A stretch of DNA of 64,000 nt. Source: CADEEV01 sp032127875 (GTDB lineage Bacteria; Acidobacteriota; Vicinamibacteria; Fen-336). The notes below the pieces were generated by a model, which worked only from the letters and a program-made list of their open reading frames with translations, did no database searches and was not told the DNA's origin. The position numbers and the translations under genes are program-made. Below, one piece after another: positions 16,947-26,421 of the stretch. Position 1 is the first letter of the stretch, and each line of letters begins with the position of its first letter. Location: positions 18,294 to 82,293 of the forward strand of contig JAQBHI010000038.1 of NCBI GenBank assembly GCA_032127875.1. The letters are read 5' to 3'.

Positions 16947-17330
16947 TCATTCCTGCTTGGGTCTCCCCTTGAGCTGGGCCACGAGGCTCTTTGGCGCCTG
17001 CAGCCGCCACGCTTGTTCCAGGAGCCGCTCGAGCAGGTCGACCCGCACCTGCTTCAAACGAACCAGCATCGCCGGATAGGCCCGATAGTGGTCCGTCACA
17101 TAGAAGGCCGCTGGATCCAACTCGAGGAGCACGTCACGATCGTCGAAGCCGATTCGGATCGCGATCGTCTCGCCATCCTCCTTGAGCCGCGCCAGAAACT
17201 TCTTGCGAACGTGCAGCGACGGTGTCCCGCAGGACATCCCCGTCTCCACCCCGGGCAGTTTCGTCGCCAGCTTGCACACCCCTGCCCAGGCCGTGCCGCG
17301 TCGGGTCGCGCCCTTGCGCCGCCGTGCCAT
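16947..17330 (-). CDS. MmcQ/YjbR-family protein
   Basis: This encodes 127 residues of the CyaY-like fold family MmcQ/YjbR. Family features are KLPGVETGMSCGTPSLHVRKKFLARL near the start, IGFDDRDVLLELDPAAFYVTDHYRAYPAMLVRL in the middle and the basic C-terminal helix. The biochemical role of the family is not settled; DNA binding has been suggested for some members. The ATG at 17330 is supported by the family's typical short basic N terminus. The longer open frame upstream is antisense or out of frame with carbonic anhydrase. It begins 11 bp after the carbonic anhydrase stop, so the two form an operon. Confidence 0.82.
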   Translation of the reverse strand: MARRRKGATRRGTAWAGVCKLATKLPGVETGMSCGTPSLHVRKKFLARLKEDGETIAIRIGFDDRDVLLELDPAAFYVTDHYRAYPAMLVRLKQVRVDLLERLLEQAWRLQAPKSLVAQLKGRPKQE

Positions 17331-17341
17331 CGAAGCGTGGC

Positions 17342-17989
17342 TCACCCTTGGGACTTCGTCAGCGTGGCTGAGGTCACACCCTCGAAGAAATCGACGAGCC
17401 CCGTCTCGAGGGAATACTCGGCTCCGACGACCAGGAGTCCATCTCTCTGGATCAGTTCTTCGAGGACTTCCGATCCGTGTCGCAGATGGTTTGCGGAAAC
17501 GCGAATGTTGGCTCGCACGGCCTGCGCCACCAGGGCCAGCGGGTCGTGCTTGAGCGGTGTGGCCAGAAGCGCCTCCACGGAGGGCCGAACGCGGTCGACG
17601 ATCGAACGCAGATGCCGCGATTGGTGCTCGGTCGTCTGCTGGAGCTCTTCCAGGGTAGCCAGGATAGCCCCGCACTGGGAATGCCCCAGGACCACGACCA
17701 GGCGTGTGCCGAAGCGGGCTGCGGCGAACTCGACGCTGCCGACCTGGGAAGAGGCGACGATGTTGCCCGCGACGCGGATCACGAATAGATCGCCCAGGCC
17801 CTGGTCGAAGACGATCTCTGCCGGCACCCGCGAGTCGGAACAGCCGAGAATGATGGCGAACGGCTCCTGACCCGCCGCCAATTCGTTGCGGCGACCCTGG
17901 TTCGTGAGCGCGCCACGGCTTCGTATCTCGGATACGAAGCGACGGTTGCCCTCGCGCAGGCGTGCCAGCCCTTCCGGCGCTGAGATCAT
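17342..17989 (-). CDS. Beta-class carbonic anhydrase
   Basis: This 215-residue cytoplasmic zinc enzyme interconverts CO2 and bicarbonate. The zinc ligands are visible: Cys in ILGCSDSRVPAE, with the Asp-Arg dyad beside it, and His plus Cys in VLGHSQCGAI. Other family features are FVIRVAGNI and the late HGSEVLEELIQRDGLLVVGAEYSLETG. The length is normal. Unlike many anhydrases it sits with an MmcQ/YjbR gene and not with a transporter. A GCTACAAT element lies 46 bp upstream of the start. It is on the same strand as the cyclic glucan synthase gene that ends at 18058, but the order (glucan synthase stop, promoter, anhydrase) suggests a separate transcript. Confidence 0.93.
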   Translation of the reverse strand: MISAPEGLARLREGNRRFVSEIRSRGALTNQGRRNELAAGQEPFAIILGCSDSRVPAEIVFDQGLGDLFVIRVAGNIVASSQVGSVEFAAARFGTRLVVVLGHSQCGAILATLEELQQTTEHQSRHLRSIVDRVRPSVEALLATPLKHDPLALVAQAVRANIRVSANHLRHGSEVLEELIQRDGLLVVGAEYSLETGLVDFFEGVTSATLTKSQG

Positions 17990-18035
17990 CGACGCTTCAT
18001 CCTCGTCCAGCTAGCAAACTCTCGTCCCGTCGGCG

Positions 18036-18043
18036 ATTGTAGC
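18036..18043 (-). promoter_or_regulatory. -10 promoter element (GCTACAAT)
   Basis: On the minus strand GCTACAAT precedes the carbonic anhydrase ATG (17989) by 46 bp. It matches the recurring -10 of this window except that the TG extension is CG. It lies just downstream of the cyclic glucan synthase stop codon (18058). Confidence 0.4.
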
Positions 18044-18057
18044 GGGTCCGCCGGCTG

Positions 18058-21000
18058 TCAGCTGCGCGCCACGACCGCGACGCGATCTCCGAGGTCGATC
18101 TTCAGGTCGTGTCGTCCGCCATCGTCCAACAGGGGAATCGCACGCGGGTCGACGGCGGCACCGTCGAGCACCGCCTGGGCGACGCCCCCCGAGCGACCTT
18201 CCGGGTTGACGACGTCGATCAGGTAGCTTGTCGTGCCGAAGCGCCAGGCGATCGAAAACCCGGGCCAGGCCCCTGGGATGCAGGGATCGATCTCGAAGGT
18301 GGCCCCGCGGCGGTGCAAGCCGAGGATATTTTCGAGGCCAGCCCTGTACATCCAACCTGCCGAGCCCGTGTACCAGGTCCAGCCTGCCCGACCGGCATGA
18401 GACGGATGCGCGAACACGTCGCCGGCAAGCACGTAGGGCTCGGCCTTGTAGCGCTCGACGTCGGGCGCGGTGCGCGTGTGATTGGCCGGGTTCAGCATGT
18501 GGAAGAGCTCGACCGCTTCGTCGCCGTGTCCACGCTGCGCCATGGCCATGACCGTCCACACGGCGGCGTGGGTGTACTGGCCGCCGTTCTCCCGCACCCC
18601 GGGCGGATAGCCCTTGATGTAGCCGGGCTCCTGTCGCGAGCGATCGAAGGGAGGCGTGAGCAAGGCCAGCAGCCGATGCCCGCGCCGCACGAGCTGCGCC
18701 CGGACCGCGTCCATGGCACGGTCGGCGTAGCGCTCCGGCACGGCCGCGGAGAGCACCGCCCAGGACTGCGCGATCGAGTCGATCCGGCATTCGTCGTTCT
18801 GGCCTGAGCCGAGCGGTGAGCCGTCGTCGTAGTATCCGCGGCGGTACCAGTCGCCGTCCCAGGTCCGCTCGAGCATCGCCGCGAGCCTGGCGGCCTCGCG
18901 CCGGTAGCGAAGGCCTCGCTCTGGGTCGCCCCGCTCCTCGCACAGCGGAGCGAACTCCGCGAGCACGCCGTGGAGAAAGAACCCCACCCACGTGCTCTCC
19001 CCACGGCCTTGCCAGCCCACGCGGTTCATGCCGTCGTTCCAGTCTCCGCTTCCGATCAGCGGCAACCCGTGTGCCCCTGCCGTCAACCCCTTGTCGATGG
19101 CTCGCAGGCAGTGCTCGAAGAGCGAGCCACGCTCCGCGGACAGGCGGGGCTGGATGTAGGCCTCCTGCGCGTCTGGTGCCAGAGCGGGGGCCTCCAGGAA
19201 CGCAGCCATCTCGTCGAGCACGCCCGCGTCTCCGGTGGTGCGCGCGTAGTGCGCCGCCGCGTAGGGCAGCCACAGCAGATCGTCCGAGCAGCGGGTACGG
19301 GTGCCACGCCCGCTGGGCTCGTGCCACCAGTGCTGCACGTCGCCTTCGACGAACTGGTGACCGGCCGCACGCAGCAGATGCTCGCGGGCGAGATCCGGCC
19401 GCGCCAGGACCAGGGCCATCGTGTCTTGGAGCTGATCGCGGAAACCGAACGCTCCACCGGGCTGGTAATAGCCCGAGCGAGCCCACAGGCGGCAGCTCAG
19501 GTCCTGATAGAGGAGCCAGCGGTTCATCAACAGGTCGAAGGAGTCGTCCGGGGTGTTCACGTGCACGGCGTCGAGAGTCCGATCCCAGGCGCGACCCACG
19601 ACGCCCAGCGCGGACTCGGCCGCCGCCGCTGAGCCGTGGCGCGCGACGAGTTGGCGCGCCTCGGGAGCATCCCTTGCCTGGCCCAATAAGAACACCAGCG
19701 CTCGCGTCTCGCCGGGGGCAAGCGAGAACGACACCTGCAGCGCTGCGCACGGATCGAGACCCGCGCCAAAGCGGCCGGACAGCGTCTCGCGTGCCAGGGC
19801 GGCCGGCCGCGCCAGCGAGCCGTTGCGGCCCAGGAACGAGGCCCGGTCGCCGGTGGCGGAGCGGATGGTGTCGCTGGCGTGGGCAAAGGCCACGTGTCCC
19901 GGGTACTCGGTGTTGTAGGGATTGCGCGCCATGATCGTGCCGGCCACAGCGTCGAGCTCGGTCACGACGTGAAGCCCGTGGCCCTCGCGGGGCGGACCCA
20001 GGATCCACTCGTTGTAAGCGTACACGCTCAAGCGACGAGGCAGGGCGCCCTGGTTCGTCAATGTGAGCCTCGAGAGCTTCACGGGATCGTTCGCGTCCAC
20101 GAACACGTCGAGCTCGTGGCGGATCGCTTGTGCGACCTGCAAAAAGCGGGTGAGGCCGGCTGAGTGCCGGATCAGGAGGCGACTATCCGGCGTGCGCCGC
20201 AGCGGGCTCAGGGTCGGAGACCACAATTCGGCCGTCTCATCGTCACGGATGAAGAGCGCCTCGCCAGTCGGGTCGCTGACAGGGTCGTTCGCGAAGGGCG
20301 TCAGCCGGTTCTCGCGGCTGTTGCCGGCCCACGTATGGGCCGCTCCGCTGGCGGTGACGATCGTGCCGAACACGGGATTGGCGATCACGTTCGCCCACGG
20401 CAACGGGGTCTCCGTTGCACCTTCGAGCAGCACGACGTATTCCCGACCGTCAGCGCCGAACCCTCCCAGGCCGTTGGCCAAGCTCAGGGGTGGCACCTCG
20501 AGGTTGGAAACGGCAACGGGAGCCGGATCTCGAGAGGGTGTCAGTTGTGGTGGCTCCGGCTCAGGCCACTGGACGTGGGCGTGCTCGAGCTGTGCCGCCA
20601 GCCCACCGCGATCGCCGCTCAGGACAGCACGCGCCACGGCTGCGAGCAGGACGCGCTCGGCGTCTCCCAAGCGGTCGCCGCGCAGCAGGTAGGCGCCGCC
20701 GGGTTGGTGGCGCCACGCCCTCCACGGGCCGTTGTCGAGCAGCGCCGTGAGCTGGCCGTGCATCTCGTCGAGATAGCTGGCCGGCTGCTCGTTCAGAATC
20801 ACGACATCGGCACGCAGCCCCTTGAGCCTCCAGTACTCCTGGGCCTGCAGGACCTCCTGGACGAGTGGCAGATCGCCTTCTCCGGCCACCCGCACGAGCA
20901 GGATCGGGAGGTCCCCCGAGATGCCGTGCGGCCAGAGGCCTTCCTGGCCGAGCTCACTCCTGGCCAGGATCTCCGGGCCCGAGCGCAGCGAGCGGTCGGC

Positions 21001-24000
21001 GTACAGCACGCGCGACGCGAGGCGCTCGTAGAGCAAGGCGTCCTCGCTTTTGACCCCGAGGTGCCGCAGCGCGCTCTGCGCGTGTGCAAAAGCGAGGGCG
21101 AAGCTCCGGGCCGCGGCGCTGGGCTCATGGTATTTCTGGGCAAGCGCCAGGGCCGTGTCGCGGGAGAGCGCCATGCCCGTCGCGAACGACAGCCGCACGA
21201 AACCCCCGGGCGCAAGCCGGACGCGTTGACGCAAGCTGACGACGGGGTCGAGCACGACACCGGTGGTGCCGGACAGGGATCGCCCGTCGAGTGCCTGGGG
21301 ATCCTCCACCCCGCGCCCTCGGCCCAGGAAGCGCGCGCGGTCCGTCTCCCACTCGAGCGGGCCCTGCGTGCGGCCTTCCAGGCTCAGGACGTGCACCGCC
21401 CACAGCCGCGCCTCGTCGGGCGAGCGTGGTCGACGACTGCAAAGCAGCGCGGTGCGTTCCGGGAGGTACTCCGTCTCGAGAAACAGCTTTCCGAAAGCCG
21501 GGTGAGCCAGATCGTCCGCCGCCGGGCCGAGCACGACCTCGGCGTAACTCGTGATCTCGATCTCGCGGGGGCGGTCGCTGTGGTTCGTCAGCGCCAGCCT
21601 GCGCACCTCCACGTCGTCCTCGGTGGAGACCGCGATCTCGAGCAGCGTGGCGATACCGTCGTCGCGGCGGCTGAAGCTCGCCTTCTCCGCGAGGAACGTC
21701 ACCAGGTAGTTCTCCGTATCTGCGCCCACCGGGTGATGCGTGGCTGACCACACGCTGCCGCTGCGGACGTCCCGGAGATACAGGAACTGGCTTCCCAAAT
21801 CGCGGGTCGCGTCCTCACGGTAGCGCGTCACGACCCGGCCTCGGCAGAAGCTGGCGCCTCCGCCGGCGTTGGTCACGACCGTGGTGTAGCTGCCGTTCGA
21901 CAGGAACTGCGCATGTGGCCACATGGTGTGCGGCGATCGGAAACGGCGCAGGGCCTGCGTCGGCGCAGGGCCGGCCGCCCGTGTCTCCTCGACCGGGCGG
22001 GGCTGGGTGATCGCGGCTCGGCGCGGGACCCGCTCCTGCAGCAGCAGCTCCGTGGCCTGCACGCGCGGATCGGCGTGGAAGCGCTTTACCATCTGGTCGC
22101 CGAGCAGGACGTTGGAGAGCGACACCAGCGTCATCCCCTGGTGATGCGCCATGAAGGCGCGCACCAGGGTTCCTCCGGAAGCGGAGGCTCGCTCAGCTGT
22201 GCCCGGTTCGCCGAGCGTCGCGTGTGTGTAGTCGATCGCCTCGTAGAAGCCGTAGGCGCCCGCGCGCCCTTCCGCCGCCAGGCGCCGCAGGTTGCGTGCA
22301 GCGAGCTGCGGGTCGACCATCGCGGCGAGGGCGGTGGCATAGGGCGCCACGACCAGCTCGTCGGCGAGGCCGCGTTTCAGGCCGAGTCCGGGGACGCCGA
22401 AGGCTTTGTACTGGTAGTTGCCGTGGCGGTCAGAGAGGTTGTAGCCGCACTCGGAGATTCCCCAGGGCACCCTTCGCCCCGCTGCGTACTCGACCTGCCG
22501 GCGTACGACCATGCGGCAGGTCTGGTCGAGCAACGTCTCCGGGTAGCTCTTCATGACCAAGAGCGGCATCAAGTACTCGAAAGCGGTGCCGCTCCAGGAC
22601 AGCAAGGTCGGCGTGCCGTCGAGATTCGTGACCAACCGGCCCAGGTGGAACCAGTGCGTCTCGGGCAGCTCGCCGCGGGCGATGGCGATGAAGCTCGCCA
22701 GGCGCGCTTCGGAAGCCAGCAGGTCGTAGTACGACTGGTCCAGACGACCGGGCCGCTCGGAGTCGGCGAGGCGAAAGCCGATCGAGAAGATACGGCGCTG
22801 GGGGTCGTAGAGGAAGCGGAAGCTCATTCCCTCGGCGAAGGAGCTGGCTCGACGGGCCAGCTCCGCCAAGCCCGCTTGGCGCAGCCCCTCGGCGAGCGTC
22901 ATGAGCGCCCCAACCAGGTTCCCGCTGTCGACGGTCGAGACGTAGCGGGGCGGGAGTGCTGCCAGGCTCTGCGTGTCGTACCAGTTGAGCAGATGGCCCT
23001 CGTATCTCTCGAGGCCCTCCATGGTCGTGAGCGTCGCGTCGATCCTCTTGGCGAGAGCGCTCTTGGTGACGAAGCCGAGGTCGCAAGCCGCCAGTGTCGC
23101 GAGCAGCCCCATCCCGATGTTGGTGGGAGAGGTCCGATGCGCGACCCGCGGCTCCGGCACTTCCTGGAAGTTGTCGGCCGGCAAGCCGTGATCTTCCGGA
23201 CCCATGAATTCTTCGAAGTAGCGCCAGCTGTCGTGAGCGACGCGCTCGAAGAGGGCGCGGTCCTCGGGGCCGAGCGCCAGGCGCCGTTCCGGCACGGGCC
23301 TGCTGAGCACGTATGCGACGAGCGGCGCGGCGGCCCACAGGAAGAGCACCGGCAGCGCGGGTGCAAGCCCGGCCGGGCGGGCGACGGCGACCAGCGCGAG
23401 GCCGAGCAAGGCGATGATCGGGCTCGCGATCATTTCCATCACGAAGGCAGGGGCGCCGCTGCGGGCGCGTCCTAGCTCTGCGCTCGCCGAGGCCGTCTCC
23501 CACTCCAGCATGCGGCGCTGCGTGCCCGCCAGTCGGACCAGCGTCAAGCCGATCGCGTGCAACCTCTCCCAGGCCTCGCTCGCTAGGAAGGTCAGTTGCA
23601 GGCCGGTCTGCGCGAGCACCGTGCTCGCGTCTTCTCTCACCACGCCAAAGAAGACACGCCACGGCTGCTGCGGAGGCGGACCGCCGACGGTCGTGAGCGC
23701 CAGCGGATAGAGGTTGAACGCGAGCGCCGCCAGCACCGCGGCCGTCCAGACCAGCGGGCTTCCGGGCAGCGTCGTCCACCCGAGCAGTAGCAGGGCCACG
23801 GTCGCGGGCGCCATCAAGCTTCGCCTCAGGTTGTCCAGGATCTTCCAGCGCGAGATCAGCGGCAGGCGGTTGCGGCGCAGGCCGGAGCGTGTCGGGACGA
23901 TCGGGAACAGCCACCACAGAATCTGCCAATCACCCCGCACCCACCGGTGTTGGCGCCGCGCGTGGGCGAGGACGCTCGCGGGGTAGTCGTCGACGACCTC

Positions 24001-26253
24001 GATGTCGGTGACCAGGGCCGTGCGCGCGTAGAGTCCCTCGAAAAGGTCGTGTGACAAGAGTGCATTCTCGGGAACGCGGCCCAGCAGGGCCGTGACGAAC
24101 GCATCTACGTCGTAGAGCCCCTTGCCCGTGAAGATCCCCTCGCCGAACAGGTCCTGGTACGTGTCGGACACGGCCGTGGTGTAGGGATCGACACCGGTGT
24201 GCCCGGCGTAGAGTCGCGCGAACAGCGAGCCGGCGGCGCTCGCCATGGTCACGCTGACGCGCGGCTGGAGGATCGTGTAGCCTTCGGTCACGCGGCCCAG
24301 GTGAGGATCGAAAAACGGCTGGTTCAGCGGATGGGCGGCGATCCCGATCAGCTTCTTCGCGGCGTCACGCGGTAGGCGCGTGTCCGAATCGAGCGTGATG
24401 CAGTAGCGGACGCCAGGGAAGATGCCGGGGTCGCCGACCTCCACCGAAGCGCTCGTGTCCGTGGCTCCCCGCAAGAGCCGGTTCCACTCCTCGAGTTTGC
24501 CGCGCTTGCGCTCCCAGCCCATGAAGACGCCCTCGCGCGCGTTCCACTGCCGCACGCGGTGAACGAGATAGAAGCGATCGTTGCGCCCGTCGCCGTGCTG
24601 CACGTTGAGCGCCTCGATGCCTGCGCGGGCGGCCCTCAGGATGGCCTCGTCCTGCGGCAGCGCTCGCGCCGCGGCGTCGGCGAAGTCGCTGAGCAGGGCG
24701 AAGTGGACACAAGGGTCGAGATTGCCGAGGGCCAGGACCTCGAGATGCTCGAGCAGCTCGCCGACCCTCTCGACGCTCGTCAGGAGCGTCGGCACGACGA
24801 CCACCGTCCGCATGCTCTCCGGCACGCCGTCCAGGAAGTCGAGGCGAGGGAGCCGCCGCGGAGGGGCGAAACGGACGCACAGGCTCCGGACGACGGCCGC
24901 GGCCACCTCGCTGGCGGGCAGCAGCAGCAGCAGCGCCACCCAGGCGAGCGGCCAGGGCGAATTGCTGTGCTCGCCCGCGTAGACGAAGCCAAGGCCGAGC
25001 AACAGGGCGGTGAGCAGCGCGATCGTGCCCAGGTAGACCGTGGTGGCATGGGCGAAGATCAGGCGGCGCGTCCAGCGGCCGAGCCGGGGATGGTATGCGA
25101 CGTCGCTCTCGAGATCGGCGCGGCCCTTGCCGATCAAGTGGTGGCCGATGTGGACCGCGCGCCCGGTGAGGCCGCTCTCGGCGGCCTGGCGCGCGCTCTC
25201 GACGGTTCGGAGCGCTACCCGGAGCTGCGCTTCCCCGGTGCCGTCGGCCAGGTCCTCCACCGCCTGGCGGTAGCGGTCGCGGCTCAGGAAGTCCATCTTC
25301 CCGTAGATCGCGGCTGGATCGCGCTGAAGCACTCCTTCGACCAGACTCACCGACTCGAAGTACTGCCTCCAGTCTAGGGTGGAGCAAAGCCGGAGGCTCG
25401 TGATGAGATTGCCCACGGAGACCTGGGCCGCCGCCTGGCGTCGGTGCTCGCTGCGGATCGCCTCCTCCGCGGCCGTTCTTCTCGCGGCGAGATGGGCGTC
25501 GATGGCGGCGCGCACCGCCGAGAGGCGCGGGCCGTATTCGCGTGCGCGCTGCAGCACCTGCACGACGAAGGCGGGATGGATCTCAGGCGGGAGCGGCGGC
25601 GGGTGTCCGTGCCCGGCGGCGTCGATCTGGGCGACATAGTCGTCGGCCGCCCGGCGCGCCTCGCGTGCAGCGATCGTCTCGTCCGCCAGGCGGCGCAGGT
25701 TCTCGATGAGCGCGAGCTTGAGCATGCTCGGCCACGCCCACAGCTCGCCGATCGTGAGGGGTGCGACGGTCTGGTAGCTGTTCATGAAGCGGAGCAGCTG
25801 CAGCCGGTCGAGGCGGCTGTCGCTGTGGCGGATCAGCTCTACGGCCATGGCGTAGACCCGCGCGTCGCCGGCCAGCTGGCGCATGGCCAGCTTGGGCAGT
25901 TCTCGGTAGTAGCCGCGCGGCAGGTTCTGGCGCACGTCGCGGATCTCGGAAGCGACCAGGTGGTAGTTGTCGAGCAGCCACTCCGCGGCTGGCGTGACGA
26001 AGTCTCCCCTGTGCACATCCTCGGCCATGGTGAGGTACACCTTGCGCAGGACGCGGGCGTTGTCGGCGAAGCGCGGGAACACGTCGCGCGCGTTTCGGCG
26101 CGGCGCAGGATCGACGGTCAGACGCGCCGCCAGGGCCTTGGCCCTCTCCTCGAGCCGCTCGATGCTCAGAAGCTCGTCTCGGAGGGGCTTTTCTGGAGTG
26201 CGGACGCGATGTCGCCGGAGCCGTCGCAGCGCCCTAGCGAGGGCCGGAGTCAC
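18058..26253 (-). CDS. ndvB: Cyclic beta-1,2-glucan synthase (NdvB/ChvB-like)
   Basis: This very large inner-membrane enzyme (2731 residues; the family is about 2800) should make cyclic beta-1,2-glucan from UDP-glucose and control ring size. In order it has a long N-terminal helical part (1-400), membrane helices (~410-460), and a GT84/GT2-like catalytic domain with DSDTRLPRD (~620) and QHRWVRGDW (~765). More membrane helices follow, then a glucoamylase-like region (SWSGTAFEYLMPLL, ~1220), then GH94 phosphorylase-type modules with GSGDWNDGMNRVG near 2403, which contains the catalytic Asp. Cyclic glucans are periplasmic or exported osmoprotectants and host-interaction factors in Proteobacteria; the role here is inferred. 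The start is GTG at 26253 with GAGG-rich sequence upstream. Confidence 0.92.
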   Translation of the reverse strand: MTPALARALRRLRRHRVRTPEKPLRDELLSIERLEERAKALAARLTVDPAPRRNARDVFPRFADNARVLRKVYLTMAEDVHRGDFVTPAAEWLLDNYHLVASEIRDVRQNLPRGYYRELPKLAMRQLAGDARVYAMAVELIRHSDSRLDRLQLLRFMNSYQTVAPLTIGELWAWPSMLKLALIENLRRLADETIAAREARRAADDYVAQIDAAGHGHPPPLPPEIHPAFVVQVLQRAREYGPRLSAVRAAIDAHLAARRTAAEEAIRSEHRRQAAAQVSVGNLITSLRLCSTLDWRQYFESVSLVEGVLQRDPAAIYGKMDFLSRDRYRQAVEDLADGTGEAQLRVALRTVESARQAAESGLTGRAVHIGHHLIGKGRADLESDVAYHPRLGRWTRRLIFAHATTVYLGTIALLTALLLGLGFVYAGEHSNSPWPLAWVALLLLLPASEVAAAVVRSLCVRFAPPRRLPRLDFLDGVPESMRTVVVVPTLLTSVERVGELLEHLEVLALGNLDPCVHFALLSDFADAAARALPQDEAILRAARAGIEALNVQHGDGRNDRFYLVHRVRQWNAREGVFMGWERKRGKLEEWNRLLRGATDTSASVEVGDPGIFPGVRYCITLDSDTRLPRDAAKKLIGIAAHPLNQPFFDPHLGRVTEGYTILQPRVSVTMASAAGSLFARLYAGHTGVDPYTTAVSDTYQDLFGEGIFTGKGLYDVDAFVTALLGRVPENALLSHDLFEGLYARTALVTDIEVVDDYPASVLAHARRQHRWVRGDWQILWWLFPIVPTRSGLRRNRLPLISRWKILDNLRRSLMAPATVALLLLGWTTLPGSPLVWTAAVLAALAFNLYPLALTTVGGPPPQQPWRVFFGVVREDASTVLAQTGLQLTFLASEAWERLHAIGLTLVRLAGTQRRMLEWETASASAELGRARSGAPAFVMEMIASPIIALLGLALVAVARPAGLAPALPVLFLWAAAPLVAYVLSRPVPERRLALGPEDRALFERVAHDSWRYFEEFMGPEDHGLPADNFQEVPEPRVAHRTSPTNIGMGLLATLAACDLGFVTKSALAKRIDATLTTMEGLERYEGHLLNWYDTQSLAALPPRYVSTVDSGNLVGALMTLAEGLRQAGLAELARRASSFAEGMSFRFLYDPQRRIFSIGFRLADSERPGRLDQSYYDLLASEARLASFIAIARGELPETHWFHLGRLVTNLDGTPTLLSWSGTAFEYLMPLLVMKSYPETLLDQTCRMVVRRQVEYAAGRRVPWGISECGYNLSDRHGNYQYKAFGVPGLGLKRGLADELVVAPYATALAAMVDPQLAARNLRRLAAEGRAGAYGFYEAIDYTHATLGEPGTAERASASGGTLVRAFMAHHQGMTLVSLSNVLLGDQMVKRFHADPRVQATELLLQERVPRRAAITQPRPVEETRAAGPAPTQALRRFRSPHTMWPHAQFLSNGSYTTVVTNAGGGASFCRGRVVTRYREDATRDLGSQFLYLRDVRSGSVWSATHHPVGADTENYLVTFLAEKASFSRRDDGIATLLEIAVSTEDDVEVRRLALTNHSDRPREIEITSYAEVVLGPAADDLAHPAFGKLFLETEYLPERTALLCSRRPRSPDEARLWAVHVLSLEGRTQGPLEWETDRARFLGRGRGVEDPQALDGRSLSGTTGVVLDPVVSLRQRVRLAPGGFVRLSFATGMALSRDTALALAQKYHEPSAAARSFALAFAHAQSALRHLGVKSEDALLYERLASRVLYADRSLRSGPEILARSELGQEGLWPHGISGDLPILLVRVAGEGDLPLVQEVLQAQEYWRLKGLRADVVILNEQPASYLDEMHGQLTALLDNGPWRAWRHQPGGAYLLRGDRLGDAERVLLAAVARAVLSGDRGGLAAQLEHAHVQWPEPEPPQLTPSRDPAPVAVSNLEVPPLSLANGLGGFGADGREYVVLLEGATETPLPWANVIANPVFGTIVTASGAAHTWAGNSRENRLTPFANDPVSDPTGEALFIRDDETAELWSPTLSPLRRTPDSRLLIRHSAGLTRFLQVAQAIRHELDVFVDANDPVKLSRLTLTNQGALPRRLSVYAYNEWILGPPREGHGLHVVTELDAVAGTIMARNPYNTEYPGHVAFAHASDTIRSATGDRASFLGRNGSLARPAALARETLSGRFGAGLDPCAALQVSFSLAPGETRALVFLLGQARDAPEARQLVARHGSAAAAESALGVVGRAWDRTLDAVHVNTPDDSFDLLMNRWLLYQDLSCRLWARSGYYQPGGAFGFRDQLQDTMALVLARPDLAREHLLRAAGHQFVEGDVQHWWHEPSGRGTRTRCSDDLLWLPYAAAHYARTTGDAGVLDEMAAFLEAPALAPDAQEAYIQPRLSAERGSLFEHCLRAIDKGLTAGAHGLPLIGSGDWNDGMNRVGWQGRGESTWVGFFLHGVLAEFAPLCEERGDPERGLRYRREAARLAAMLERTWDGDWYRRGYYDDGSPLGSGQNDECRIDSIAQSWAVLSAAVPERYADRAMDAVRAQLVRRGHRLLALLTPPFDRSRQEPGYIKGYPPGVRENGGQYTHAAVWTVMAMAQRGHGDEAVELFHMLNPANHTRTAPDVERYKAEPYVLAGDVFAHPSHAGRAGWTWYTGSAGWMYRAGLENILGLHRRGATFEIDPCIPGAWPGFSIAWRFGTTSYLIDVVNPEGRSGGVAQAVLDGAAVDPRAIPLLDDGGRHDLKIDLGDRVAVVARS

Positions 26254-26317
26254 CGCCTCGTCCTCCCTCAGAAGCTCGTGGAGGGACCGGAGCGGCCCGC
26301 GCGGCTCAATTCGGGTG

Positions 26318-26327
26318 ATCGTAGCAC
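26318..26327 (-). promoter_or_regulatory. Extended -10 promoter element (GTGCTACGAT)
   Basis: On the minus strand CCGTGCTACGATCACCC lies 64 bp upstream of the cyclic glucan synthase GTG, within the 168-bp gap to the DAHP synthase gene. It matches the recurring TGC-TAnnnT element. No clear -35 is seen. The leader would be about 58 nt. Confidence 0.45.
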
Positions 26328-26421
26328 GGGCACACCCCTGTCGTTGTCGATGAAGCGCGTCAGGTTCTTCGCCTGGCCGGGAGGCTGCAAGGCGAAAACT
26401 TGCCTCCAGATCCGCCGAAGT

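Noticed and set aside
18011..20008. 665-residue minus-strand frame inside the cyclic glucan synthase gene
   Set aside because: Out-of-frame shadow of the GH94 region, which is clearly coded in the main frame.
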